Source: CAZCPB01 sp044223975 (lineage in GTDB: Bacteria; Planctomycetota; Phycisphaerae; Phycisphaerales; UBA1924). From it: DNA of 64,000 nt. Positions 20,796-28,900 of this stretch are shown here, piece after piece. Made by a program: the position numbers and the translations under genes. Location: the NCBI GenBank assembly GCA_044223975.1, contig JBGALI010000002.1, forward strand, positions 62,001 to 126,000, read 5' to 3'. The notes below the pieces were generated by a model, which ran no database searches, was not told the origin of the DNA, and saw only the letters and a list, made by a program, of their open reading frames with translations. Each line of letters starts with the position of its first letter. Position 1 is the stretch's first letter.

Positions 20796-21899
20796 TCACC
20801 GCCTCCGCCGGCACGCCATCAATCCCGCCGCGAGCATCACCGCGCCGCTCCCCGGCGCCGGAAGTCCCGTCAGCACCCACGCCGTCGTCCCGGCATGGTC
20901 GAGCGCGCCGGTTCCGACCAGGGTCGTGCCGTCCGCGCTGATTCCCTTCACATCCCACAGGTCCCACCGTGAGACATCGACGCCCATTCCCGCGAGGTAC
21001 GCGCCGAGTTCGACCACGCCCGTCGAGGGCGTCCACAGGAATGCGTGCCCGCCGCTCTCGCCGCCGACCATGCTCCCGTCACCGTTCGCGGCGTACGCGT
21101 TGGCCCAGACGCCCGGCAGGCTCCCGAGATTCTCAAAGCCGCCCGCCTCCGTCCACCGGAACGCGCTCTGCGGCATCCCCGGAAAGAAGCACGTGCCGAC
21201 GATCGTCGAGCCATCGCCGCTCAGCGCGTAGGCGGACGGCGCCGAAACATCTCCCGCGATCGCTTCAAAGCCGCTGTGTGATGTCCACCGGAAAACCTGG
21301 CCGCCGTACGTTCCCGTGATCACGCTGCCGTCGGCGCTCACGCCGGTCGCGCTGAAGTTCCACGCAAACCCGGCGTCCTCCGACATCACCTCGGCCACGC
21401 CAGCGGCGTTCCACCGCACCGCCCGCCACCCGCCGTCTGCGCCTTGGCGATAGCTCCGCCCGACCACCACCGACCCGTCCGCGCTGCACGCTCGCGCCTC
21501 GGCGCCGGAGTCTCCCGCGGGCAGCGACAGAATCTGCCCCGGCCCTCCCGACCACCGGAACGGCTGGTATTGCGACTGCCCGACCACTGTCGTCATTCCG
21601 ACGACCACGTTGCCGTGCGCGCTGGCCGCAAGCGCCTCCGACCCCCACGGCCCACCGAGCGCTAGTCCAACGTCCTCGATGCCCCCCGCGCCGGTCCACC
21701 GGAACGCGCGCTGCACGCCGCCGGTCGTCCAACTGCGCCCTATCACCACTGAGCCGTCGGCGCTGACCCCGTTCGCGACCGAGATGCCCGGCACATCCAA
21801 TCCGCCGATCGCAGTGATGCCGATCGAAGCGCCCGCGGTCCCGCAGACGCCAGCGCCGATCCACGACACGCACGCCGCACGTATGAGCGCCCGGTTCAT
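20796..21899 (-). CDS. Secreted HAF-repeat protein with sorting tail
   Basis: The product has 367 residues. A signal peptide (to about 'GTAGASIGI') is followed by about six HAF-type repeats of ~45 residues in the pattern 'GVSADGSVVIGRS...AFRWT.AGG..DLG' (for example 'GISADGTTLVGTGA'), which probably build a beta-propeller. The C-terminus 'LPAPGSGAVMLAAGLMACRRRR' is a PEP-CTERM-like sorting signal. The protein is presumably surface-attached, of unknown role. It lies in the segment between authentic polA and the displaced polA 3' end, so it may be recently acquired. Confidence 0.85.
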   Translation of the reverse strand: MNRALIRAACVSWIGAGVCGTAGASIGITAIGGLDVPGISVANGVSADGSVVIGRSWTTGGVQRAFRWTGAGGIEDVGLALGGPWGSEALAASAHGNVVVGMTTVVGQSQYQPFRWSGGPGQILSLPAGDSGAEARACSADGSVVVGRSYRQGADGGWRAVRWNAAGVAEVMSEDAGFAWNFSATGVSADGSVITGTYGGQVFRWTSHSGFEAIAGDVSAPSAYALSGDGSTIVGTCFFPGMPQSAFRWTEAGGFENLGSLPGVWANAYAANGDGSMVGGESGGHAFLWTPSTGVVELGAYLAGMGVDVSRWDLWDVKGISADGTTLVGTGALDHAGTTAWVLTGLPAPGSGAVMLAAGLMACRRRR

Positions 21900-22014
21900 G
21901 GCACGTCTCCAATTTGCCCTGATTCTACAGGCTCAAACCGATACAGGACATTCGTATCCTGTTTGTGTTCGACGGACCTCGTTCCGGCACCTTTGGGCCC
22001 GGCTTCGAACCTCG

Positions 22015-22722
22015 TCAAACCTCTTCAGGCCCGCATGCCCGACCGCACTCCGGGCACACCCCAAGACCGCCCGTCCTCACGTCGTACCCGCACCCCTCGC
22101 ACAATCCCCGCCGCCGACGCGCCGCACGCACACTCCACCGCACCGCCCCCACCACTCCCGCGGCAGCCGCGCCGAGCACCACGACATCACCGATCAGCCC
22201 CGCCCAGATCGGCTTGTACGGGATCACCACGCGCTGCGACCCGCCGCCGGGGCCGAGGAAGCCGTGCTGCATGTTCACGACCGTTCCCGCGTAGAACGAT
22301 CCTCGCGAGACCTCCCACCGCGCGCGGAACGCGCGCCACGGCCAGCCGCAGCCGAGTTCGGTCGCCTCTCGCAGCCTTGCTCTGGCGAGGACTTGGGCCG
22401 CTCGCTGATCTGCAGGTGTACACCACTTGGGAAGGCGCGTCGGGATGTCGTCCCACTCCGAAGTCGCAATCACATATCGCCGTGACATGTCCACACCCTC
22501 GCCACTCCACCCCACGCGCGTGGAGTTCCACCGCTTCACGACCGACCCGACTGACATGACTTCACCCTGGTCGTCAAGCGCCCGAATGGACACGGCCGTG
22601 CTCAAGTCGCCGTTGAAGAAAGAGCCGAGCACTGCGATCGCGAGTGTCGGCAGAAGACCGATCAAAGCGAACGCGCTCACGCTCCGAACGAACCGCACGA
22701 CTTGCCGCGCGTTCCAGCCCAC
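22015..22722 (-). CDS. Membrane protein with C-terminal zinc ribbon
   Basis: The product has 235 residues, starting GTG one base after the polA stop (VGWNARQVVRF). It has one N-terminal membrane segment (about 12-35), a soluble region of ~120 residues, a second hydrophobic segment (about 175-195), then 'CEGCGYDVRTGGLGVCPECG', a four-Cys zinc ribbon found on many planctomycete membrane proteins. Function unknown. It follows polA with no gap and belongs to the segment flanked by the polA 3' repeats. Confidence 0.75.
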   Translation of the reverse strand: MGWNARQVVRFVRSVSAFALIGLLPTLAIAVLGSFFNGDLSTAVSIRALDDQGEVMSVGSVVKRWNSTRVGWSGEGVDMSRRYVIATSEWDDIPTRLPKWCTPADQRAAQVLARARLREATELGCGWPWRAFRARWEVSRGSFYAGTVVNMQHGFLGPGGGSQRVVIPYKPIWAGLIGDVVVLGAAAAGVVGAVRWSVRAARRRRGLCEGCGYDVRTGGLGVCPECGRACGPEEV

Positions 22723-22723
22723 C

Positions 22724-25700
22724 CTACTTCCCCTCGAACCAGTTCTTGCCCGCGTGCCCGTCCACCTTCAGCGGCACGCTCAGCGTCATCGCGCTCTCCA
22801 TCCGCTCGACGATCACCTGCAGCGCCGCCTCCGCGCCCGCCTCGGGCGCTTCGAAGACCAGCTCGTCGTGGATCTGCAGCAGCATCTTGACGTCACGCAG
22901 TGGGAGCGCGTTGTGCATTGACGAGCCCCGAGCGTGAGCGAGGGGTCCGTGCGCGCCAGACACGCCGGTTGATTCTGGGCCGCCCACCGCACGAGCAACC
23001 CCTCCCTCACGGTCGGGGCTCGTTGGATTGGCGCTCTCGATCATCTTCTGAATATCCACCATCGCCAGCTTGATCAGGTCCGCGGCCGAGCCCTGCACCA
23101 CGCTGTTGATCGCCACGCGCTCGGCCAACGCCCGCATGCTCGGGTTGCTCGACTCGATGTCCGTGATCGGCCGCCGCCGCTTCATCATCGTCTCGACGTA
23201 CCCGAACCGGCGGGCCTGCTCGATGCATTCCTGAAGGAACGTCGTGATCCCGCTGAACCGTCGCTTGTACCCGTCGATGATCGCCGCGGCTTCCTCGTTG
23301 CTGATTTTCAGCCGGCGCGCCAGGCCGAACGGCGTGACGCCGTAGACGATCCCGAAGTTCACCATCTTCGCGCCCGCGCGCTGCTCCCGCGTCACCTTGT
23401 CGGTCGTCACCCCCGCGATCTGGGCCGCGACCTGCGTGTGGATGTCCTCGCCCTTGTGGAACGCCTCGGTCAGGCCGGGATCCTTCGACAGGTGCGCCAG
23501 GAGCCGCAGCTCGATCTGCGAGTAGTCCGCCGTGACCAAGAGCCGCCCCGGCGGCGCGACGAACGCCTTGCGGATCTCACGCCCGATCTCCGTCCGGATC
23601 GGGATGTTCTGCAGGTTCGGGTCGCTGGACGCGAGCCTTCCCGTTGCCGCGCCCGTCTGGCTGAAGCTCGTGTGCACCCGCCCCGTCCGCGGGTTGATCG
23701 CGTCCTTGAGCGCGACCAGGTACGTGCTCACGAGCTTGGTCAGCTGGCGGTACTCCAATATCAGCCGCGGCAGGGGCGTCACGATCGCCGGATCGCTCGC
23801 CAGCTTTTCCAGCACCTCCGCGTCCGTCGAGTGCCCCGTCTTGGTCTTCTTCAGCGACGTCAGCCCCAGCCCCGGCTCGGCGGCGTCCTTCTTGTTGAAG
23901 AGCGCTGCGCCCAATTGCTTCGGCGAGTCGGGCTCGAACGTCCGTCCGATCGACTCCATCGACGCGACGTGAATCTCATCAATCAGCTTGGTGATCCGCC
24001 CCGCCAGCCGCTCGCGCTGGCGGTCCAGCTCATCGGGGTCGACGCGGATCCCGTTCCACTCAAGCTCCGCCAGCACCTCGACCAGCGGCATTTCCAGCTT
24101 TTGGAACAGGTCCATCATCCCCATCGCGCGCAGCTGCGGCAGCATTTTCTGGGCTAACTGCAACGACAGGTCCGCATCGAGTGCCGCGTAGTGCGTCGCC
24201 GCGTCGATCGGCACCGTTACGAACGACCGCTGCTCTTTCCCCGAGCCGATCAGCTCCGAGATCGACCCCTTGCCGCGCCCGAGCAAGGCCAGTGACAACG
24301 CATCGAGCGAGTGTGACGACCGCGACGAATCGATCAGGTAGCTCGCGACCATCGAGTCGCAGGAGCCCGCCGTTCCCAAGCCGCGCAGCCGCACACCCGC
24401 GCGCCGCAGCACCAAGAGGTCGTACTTGAGATTGTGCCCGCAGCGCGCCTTGGAGTCGTCCTCAAGGATCGGACGCAGCGCGTCGAGCACCTGCTTCTCC
24501 GAGAGATGCAGCGACGGATCCGGCGAGCGGATGGGGATGTACCACGCGCTCCCGGCCTCGACGCTCAGCGAGATGCCGCACAGCTCCGCATCAATCGGCG
24601 AGAGCGAGGTCGTCTCCGTGTCGATCGCGAACAACTCGGCGCCGCGGAGCTTCGCGACAACCTCGTCAAGCTCCTTCTTCGTCTTCACGCAGCGGTGATT
24701 GGGGTTGGCATCGGCGGTCGTTCCCGCCGCGCCGTCCGCGCCCGCATCGATCGAATCGAACAGCCCGCCCATGAACTTCGGCCCCGACACCGTCCGCGCG
24801 GCTTCCGGATCGGGCTCAGCCCCGCCGAACAATCCGCCCGCATCGGCCGCCGCGGGCCGTGCCACGGTTTGGCCGCTCTGAGCCACACCGTGCTCCGCGC
24901 TCCCGCGAGTCGCGAGCAGCGCCCGCAGTTCCTCCTGATACCGGTTGAAGCCCAGCTCCTTGAGAATCGGCCCCAGTTTTTCCAGCGTGAACGCCCGCGC
25001 CTCGGCCTTCGACAGATCCAGCGCCTCCGGCGGCAGCGGCGTGTCCGCGCGCAGCGTGATCAAAGTCTTCGATAGCCCGAGCCGGTGCGCCGCCGCGCGG
25101 ATGTTCTCGCCGCGCTTGCCCTTGATCTCGGCCGCGTGAGCGAGCACGTTGTCCAGGGAACCGTATTGCACGATCAGTTCCGCGGCAGTCTTGGGCCCCA
25201 CCCCCACCACGCCCGGCACGTTGTCGACCGTGTCGCCCATGAGCGTCAGCATGTCGATCACCTGCGCCGGTGTGATCCCCGACTCTGCCGCGAGCGACTC
25301 GACCGTGAACGGCGCATCGTTGTGGATGTCGAACATCTCAACCGACGACGGCGCCAGCAACTGCTTCAGGTCCTTGTCCTTCGACACGATCCTGATCCTG
25401 AGGTCCGGGCGCGTCTCGCGCAGCTTCGCCACCAGCGTCGCGATCACGTCATCGGCCTCGAACCCCTCGGCGCCGATCACCGGCACTCCCAGCTCGCGCA
25501 GGGTCGCGATGCACCGCTCAACCTGCGGGAACAGGTCCTCGGGCGGCGGCGGGCGGTGGGCCTTGTACTCGGGGTGAAGCTGCGACCGGAACGTGCCGCG
25601 GTCGCCCGACACGTCGAGCGCGACCATCACGTAGTCGGGCGGCCCGTCCAGCTTTCCCTGGCCGCGGAGGAGCTTGAGCAGCATCCCCACGAACCCGAAC

Positions 25701-25807
25701 GTCATGTTCGTGGGTTCCTTGGTGACCGGGCTGGTCATGGGCGTGCGGATGGCGTGGTAGGCGCGAAAGAACTGGGCGTAGCCGTCGATGATGTAGAGGG
25801 TGGGCAT
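22724..25807 (-). CDS. polA: DNA polymerase I
   Basis: The product has 1027 residues, longer than E. coli PolA (928). The 5'-3' exonuclease (about 1-310) starts 'LYIIDGYAQFFRAYHA'. The 3'-5' exonuclease (about 375-560) has the DxE motif in 'LFAIDTETTSLSPIDA' and so is probably active. The polymerase domain (about 600-1027) carries 'VTADYSQIELRLLAHLS' (motif A), 'KMVNFGIVYGVTPFGLARRL' (motif B) and 'LLQIHDELVFEAP' (motif C). Some 35-40 extra residues just before motif C (about 925-965) are encoded by a palindromic insert. The start is 9 nt after the HEPN toxin stop, so expression may depend on the toxin-antitoxin promoter. The last 83 bp recur at 20.7 kb. Confidence 0.97.
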   Translation of the reverse strand: MPTLYIIDGYAQFFRAYHAIRTPMTSPVTKEPTNMTFGFVGMLLKLLRGQGKLDGPPDYVMVALDVSGDRGTFRSQLHPEYKAHRPPPPEDLFPQVERCIATLRELGVPVIGAEGFEADDVIATLVAKLRETRPDLRIRIVSKDKDLKQLLAPSSVEMFDIHNDAPFTVESLAAESGITPAQVIDMLTLMGDTVDNVPGVVGVGPKTAAELIVQYGSLDNVLAHAAEIKGKRGENIRAAAHRLGLSKTLITLRADTPLPPEALDLSKAEARAFTLEKLGPILKELGFNRYQEELRALLATRGSAEHGVAQSGQTVARPAAADAGGLFGGAEPDPEAARTVSGPKFMGGLFDSIDAGADGAAGTTADANPNHRCVKTKKELDEVVAKLRGAELFAIDTETTSLSPIDAELCGISLSVEAGSAWYIPIRSPDPSLHLSEKQVLDALRPILEDDSKARCGHNLKYDLLVLRRAGVRLRGLGTAGSCDSMVASYLIDSSRSSHSLDALSLALLGRGKGSISELIGSGKEQRSFVTVPIDAATHYAALDADLSLQLAQKMLPQLRAMGMMDLFQKLEMPLVEVLAELEWNGIRVDPDELDRQRERLAGRITKLIDEIHVASMESIGRTFEPDSPKQLGAALFNKKDAAEPGLGLTSLKKTKTGHSTDAEVLEKLASDPAIVTPLPRLILEYRQLTKLVSTYLVALKDAINPRTGRVHTSFSQTGAATGRLASSDPNLQNIPIRTEIGREIRKAFVAPPGRLLVTADYSQIELRLLAHLSKDPGLTEAFHKGEDIHTQVAAQIAGVTTDKVTREQRAGAKMVNFGIVYGVTPFGLARRLKISNEEAAAIIDGYKRRFSGITTFLQECIEQARRFGYVETMMKRRRPITDIESSNPSMRALAERVAINSVVQGSAADLIKLAMVDIQKMIESANPTSPDREGGVARAVGGPESTGVSGAHGPLAHARGSSMHNALPLRDVKMLLQIHDELVFEAPEAGAEAALQVIVERMESAMTLSVPLKVDGHAGKNWFEGK
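22921..23023. repeat. In-frame palindromic insert in polA
   Basis: Two 26-bp arms (22921-22946 and 22998-23023) are inverted repeats with 2 mismatches; the left arm begins ACGAGCCCCGAGCGTGAGCG. Inner bases 'cgtgcg' and 'cgcacg' extend the stem. The insert is in frame and adds a Gly/Ala/Pro-rich peptide ('REGGVARAVGG', 'GPLAHARGSS') between the 'DIQKMI' helix and the 'LRDVKMLLQIHDELV' strand. Bacterial PolA proteins normally have only a short loop here. Confidence 0.85.
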
Positions 25808-25816
25808 GCGGTCTCG

Positions 25817-26170
25817 CTACGAACCGGATGGAGGCGTGCCGATCATCATGCGCAGGGCTCGCAGCGTGGAGGGCAGGTCGCGTTGGATCGTGTCGTGCAC
25901 GCGCGCGGCATCGACGCCGAAGTAGACGTGCGTGACGATGTTCCGCATCGCCCGGATGCCCGCCCAGTCGATCGCGGGGTGCTGAGCACAGATCGAATCC
26001 GGGATCGATCGCGCGGCCTCGCCGATCACGATAAAGTTGTACAGAATCGCCTTGAACACCGCCGCGTCGGCCCCCAGCGCCGCGGCGTCGCGCGTCCCCG
26101 ACAGGCGCTGGATCTCCTCCATCGCTTCGATCATGTCGGCAACGCGCTGTTCCCAGTGTCTAGGCGACAC
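25817..26170 (-). CDS. HEPN-domain toxin (right module)
   Basis: The product has 117 residues and starts GTG (VSPRHWEQRVADMI), overlapping the MNT stop by 11 nt exactly as in the left module. HEPN fold with the RNase motif RxxxxH in 'MRNIVTHVYFG'; 'YNFIVIGEAARSIPDSI' is typical. It is clearly related to the HEPN protein at 20.3 kb but well diverged. Its stop is 9 nt upstream of the polA start, in the same direction, so toxin and DNA polymerase I are probably on one mRNA. Confidence 0.9.
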   Translation of the reverse strand: MSPRHWEQRVADMIEAMEEIQRLSGTRDAAALGADAAVFKAILYNFIVIGEAARSIPDSICAQHPAIDWAGIRAMRNIVTHVYFGVDAARVHDTIQRDLPSTLRALRMMIGTPPSGS

Positions 26171-26453
26171 GCCGCGCCTCCGACATCACCTCGTGACGAA
26201 GCTGCGGTCGCAAGCTGTCGAGCGCGCCAACATCCACGCGCCGACCCAGGAGCCCCTCCAGGTGCGCCTGAAGCGAGCCGAGCCCGAAGAGGGTGATCGG
26301 CCGAGAGAATTCGGCGAGCAGATCGACGTCGCTCGCCGCCGTTTGTTCGCCGCGCGCAAAGGAACCAAACAGAAGAAGGGTCCGCACGCCGTATTTCGAC
26401 GAGAGGTGCGGCATGGCGTTGCGCAGGGTCTGGATGATCTGGTTGCCGTCCAT
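26160..26453 (-). CDS. MNT-domain nucleotidyltransferase antitoxin (right module)
   Basis: The product has 97 residues starting MDGNQIIQTL. The nucleotidyltransferase signature is 'LLLFGSFARGEQTAASDVDL' (GS and DxD). It is paired with the downstream HEPN protein and presumably AMPylates it. The start ATG lies 6 nt after a TACAAT box, so an upstream in-frame extension is unlikely to be translated. Confidence 0.9.
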   Translation of the reverse strand: MDGNQIIQTLRNAMPHLSSKYGVRTLLLFGSFARGEQTAASDVDLLAEFSRPITLFGLGSLQAHLEGLLGRRVDVGALDSLRPQLRHEVMSEARRVA

Positions 26454-26459
26454 GCGGTG

Positions 26460-26465
26460 ATTGTA
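26460..26465 (-). promoter_or_regulatory. -10 box of the right MNT/HEPN-polA unit
   Basis: TACAAT on the minus strand lies 6 nt before the MNT start codon. No good -35 hexamer is visible. If used, it would drive MNT, HEPN, polA and the zinc-ribbon gene as one unit with a leaderless first gene. Confidence 0.5.
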
Positions 26466-26491
26466 CGAAGTGCGGATCCGTTCAGCGAACT

Positions 26492-26965
26492 CTATAACCA
26501 CATGCCGCGCCCGCATTCCGGGCACTTCCCCCGCGCCCCGATCCCCGAGCGGTCGTAGCCGCAGTGCGGGCAGGCCGTCGACGGTGGTATCTCTAGCGGA
26601 GCACGCGCTCGCCATAAGAAGGCGGCGACGATCGGCAGGACCAGCAACGGCAGGAGGACTCCGTCACCTGCAAGGGTCATCGCCACACCGCCCATGACTA
26701 CGCCCAAGGCGACAAACAACACCACCTGGCGCCGCCGATCATCCCGTGCCCGCGTCGTGTCGGTGAATCGCTTCATCACCACGAATGTCAGCAGCGCGAT
26801 GATCAATGACTCAAAGAGTCGCGCCGCCCAAACGCCCAAATGCACTCGGATTGGGCCCGCGAGTGCGCTGCCAAAGAAGGGGGCGACACTGACAACCGTA
26901 ATCAGCCAAGCGTCCGCTTTGTCACAGTTGACGAAGCGTGACCATCCCTTACCGCGTCTGGGCAT
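26492..26965 (-). CDS. Membrane protein with C-terminal zinc ribbon
   Basis: The product has 157 residues. Three to four hydrophobic segments lie between residues 20 and 115, followed by 'CPHCGYDRSGIGARGKCPEC', a four-Cys zinc ribbon related to those of the proteins at 22.0 and 53.0 kb. The start ATG overlaps the 3' end of the alternative glmU gene by 17 bp, indicating coupling. Function unknown. Confidence 0.72.
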   Translation of the reverse strand: MPRRGKGWSRFVNCDKADAWLITVVSVAPFFGSALAGPIRVHLGVWAARLFESLIIALLTFVVMKRFTDTTRARDDRRRQVVLFVALGVVMGGVAMTLAGDGVLLPLLVLPIVAAFLWRARAPLEIPPSTACPHCGYDRSGIGARGKCPECGRGMWL

Positions 26966-28154
26966 GGAGACCTCTTAGGCACGCCGCGTACGCCTCGCTC
27001 GGCTCCACCTTCCGGCGCGCCATCATGGCCCTGGCGACATCAATGAACTTCTCGAACCGGTACGGCTTGCGGCCGTCGTCGGTGGCCCAGGTGAACGCCG
27101 GCACGCACCCCGACACGGCCTTGCTCTCGGCGAACATCGAGCCGGTGTGCAGCACGCAGCCGGTCATCAGCTTCGTGCAGATCGCGGTCTTGACGTGGTC
27201 GCCGACGATCGCGCCCAGGAACTGCAGTCCGGTGCGCTCGTTGCTTGCCTGAGGCTGTCCCTTGGCGATCACCTCGGCGTAGGTGTTAAGCAGGTTCGAG
27301 TTGGTCGTCCCCGCGCCCAGGTTCACCCACTCGCCGATGTACGAGTCTCCGAGGTGCCCGTCGTGGGCCTTGTTCGAGTAGCTCTGGAAGATCGTGCCCC
27401 CCACCTCTCCCGCGGCCTTGCACCAGGGGCCAAGCGCGGTGCCGCCCTTGATCAACGCCCCGTCGAGCACCGTCGCGTGCGGGCCGACATAGCAGGGGCC
27501 GTGCACGATCGCCCCGGGCCGGATCGTCGCGTGCTCGGCGATCACGATCGGGCCGTGCTCGAGGTCGAGCGTCACGCCGGGGTACACGAGGGCGTCGGGC
27601 GCGATGGTGAAGTCGCTCTCGCCGATCGCCAGCACGCCCGGCGGCAGGTCCTGCGTTTGGGTCTGCGACAGGAGCGCCAGGTCCATCTCGAGCGCGCGGT
27701 CGCGGAAGGTGATCACGTGCCACGGGCGCGACAGCAGCGCGGGGGCGGGGGCTTCGATAGTGTCGCCTGGCGCGGGCTGTTCGCCCTTGATGAACGCCAT
27801 GGCCTCGTTCTTCGACACGCACGCGGCAATGAGCTCGCCCGTGCCGGCCTCCACTAGCCGCTGGCCGCGCGTGAGAGTCGCGATCATCTCGTCGTCGAGG
27901 GGGCAGCGGCCGTTGATGATGAGGGCTTCGTCTTCGAGTTCCGTCGGGGCTTCATTGACGGGCGCGAGGTGGCGCTCGCGCGTGACCGCCGCGAGGCGGT
28001 CGGGGACAAGCAGGGCGGCGATGCGCAGGCCGAGGGAGCGATCGAGGCGCTCGAGAGTCGTGAGCGCGCCGGTGCGCACGTCGAAGCTGGCACGCAGGTC
28101 GGTGAGTGGGGCCAGCGCGGGCAGGCCGTCGCAGTAGACGATCGCATCGGGCAT
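26949..28154 (-). CDS. Alternative bifunctional GlmU (UDP-GlcNAc pyrophosphorylase / GlcN-1-P acetyltransferase type)
   Basis: The product has 401 residues. The N-terminal ~180 residues resemble a degenerate sugar-phosphate nucleotidyltransferase domain ('IVYCDGLPALAPLTDLRASF' and 'INGRCPLDDEM'). The C-terminal half is a left-handed beta-helix of hexapeptide repeats ('IRPGAIVHGPCYVGPHATVL', 'WVNLGAGTTNSNL'). The layout fits the TIGR03991 group found in Bacteroidetes and Planctomycetes, proposed to make UDP-N-acetylglucosamine for cell-wall precursors. It is divergent from the HAD phosphatase with 53 bp between starts. Confidence 0.82.
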   Translation of the reverse strand: MPDAIVYCDGLPALAPLTDLRASFDVRTGALTTLERLDRSLGLRIAALLVPDRLAAVTRERHLAPVNEAPTELEDEALIINGRCPLDDEMIATLTRGQRLVEAGTGELIAACVSKNEAMAFIKGEQPAPGDTIEAPAPALLSRPWHVITFRDRALEMDLALLSQTQTQDLPPGVLAIGESDFTIAPDALVYPGVTLDLEHGPIVIAEHATIRPGAIVHGPCYVGPHATVLDGALIKGGTALGPWCKAAGEVGGTIFQSYSNKAHDGHLGDSYIGEWVNLGAGTTNSNLLNTYAEVIAKGQPQASNERTGLQFLGAIVGDHVKTAICTKLMTGCVLHTGSMFAESKAVSGCVPAFTWATDDGRKPYRFEKFIDVARAMMARRKVEPSEAYAACLRGLHAQTR

Positions 28155-28207
28155 GGGGGGAGTGTACCGACGCCGGGGGCACGGGGGACGCCGCTACACT
28201 GGGCCCG

Positions 28208-28864
28208 ATGCGTGCGATCATCTTCGACTTTGACGGCGTGATCGTGGACTCGGAGCCCCTGCACGAGGAGGCCCTGCGGGTTGCCGCGCGGACGCTGGGG
28301 ATGGATTTCACGCACGAGAAGTACTTCGGCGAGTACGTCGGGTACGACGACCGCGACCTGTACGCGGCGGTGGCGCGGGACAACTCTCGGGTGCTGAGCG
28401 CGCAGGAGCTGGCGCGGTTCGGGGAGCTGAAGCGGCAGAGCGCGATGGACCTGATCACCGCGGGGCGGGCGACGCCGTGGCCGGGGGCGGTGGAGCTGGT
28501 GCGCGAGGCGGCGGAGCTCGCTCCGCTGGCGGTGTGCTCGGGGGCGCTGCGGGCCGAGATCGAGCCGGTGCTCCGCGCCCTCAAGATCAGCTCGTGCTTC
28601 CGCGAGATCGTGAGCGCGGACGATGTCGAGAAGAGCAAGCCGGACCCGGCGTGCTACCTCCTGACCGCCGCGCGGCTGGGCGTTTTGCCCGCGTCGTGCA
28701 CGGCGATCGAGGACACGCCGACCGGAGCCCAGGCGGCCCGCGACGCCGGGATGCGGGTCGTCGGCGTGTGCCACACGGTGGCGCGCCCGGCCATCGCCCG
28801 CGTGGCGCACCGCGTCGCTGACCGGATCGCGGAGGTGCGCGTGCTGGATCTGCTGGAAGCTTGA
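28208..28864 (+). CDS. HAD-superfamily phosphatase (beta-phosphoglucomutase-like)
   Basis: The product has 218 residues. The HAD motifs are all present: motif I 'IFDFDGVIVDSEPLH' (nucleophile Asp), motif II 'AVCSGALR', motif III Lys in 'DVEKSKPDPACYLL', motif IV 'AIEDTPTGAQAARDAGM'. The cap domain is of the helical C1 type. Such enzymes act on sugar phosphates, or on phosphoglycolate; the substrate cannot be assigned. ATG 28208 begins motif I directly. Confidence 0.9.
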   Translation: MRAIIFDFDGVIVDSEPLHEEALRVAARTLGMDFTHEKYFGEYVGYDDRDLYAAVARDNSRVLSAQELARFGELKRQSAMDLITAGRATPWPGAVELVREAAELAPLAVCSGALRAEIEPVLRALKISSCFREIVSADDVEKSKPDPACYLLTAARLGVLPASCTAIEDTPTGAQAARDAGMRVVGVCHTVARPAIARVAHRVADRIAEVRVLDLLEA

Positions 28865-28900
28865 GCGCGCGGGTCGCACCGGGGTCAAGGAGAGCGGGCG

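Noticed and set aside
20701..22806. Classical integrative element with polA end as attachment site
   Set aside because: The 2-kb segment encodes no integrase, recombinase or transposase; only the end duplication resembles such elements.
28155..28207. oriC at the divergent gap nearest the skew switch
   Set aside because: The gap is only 53 bp, GC-rich, and has no DnaA-box-like sequence or AT-rich unwinding element.
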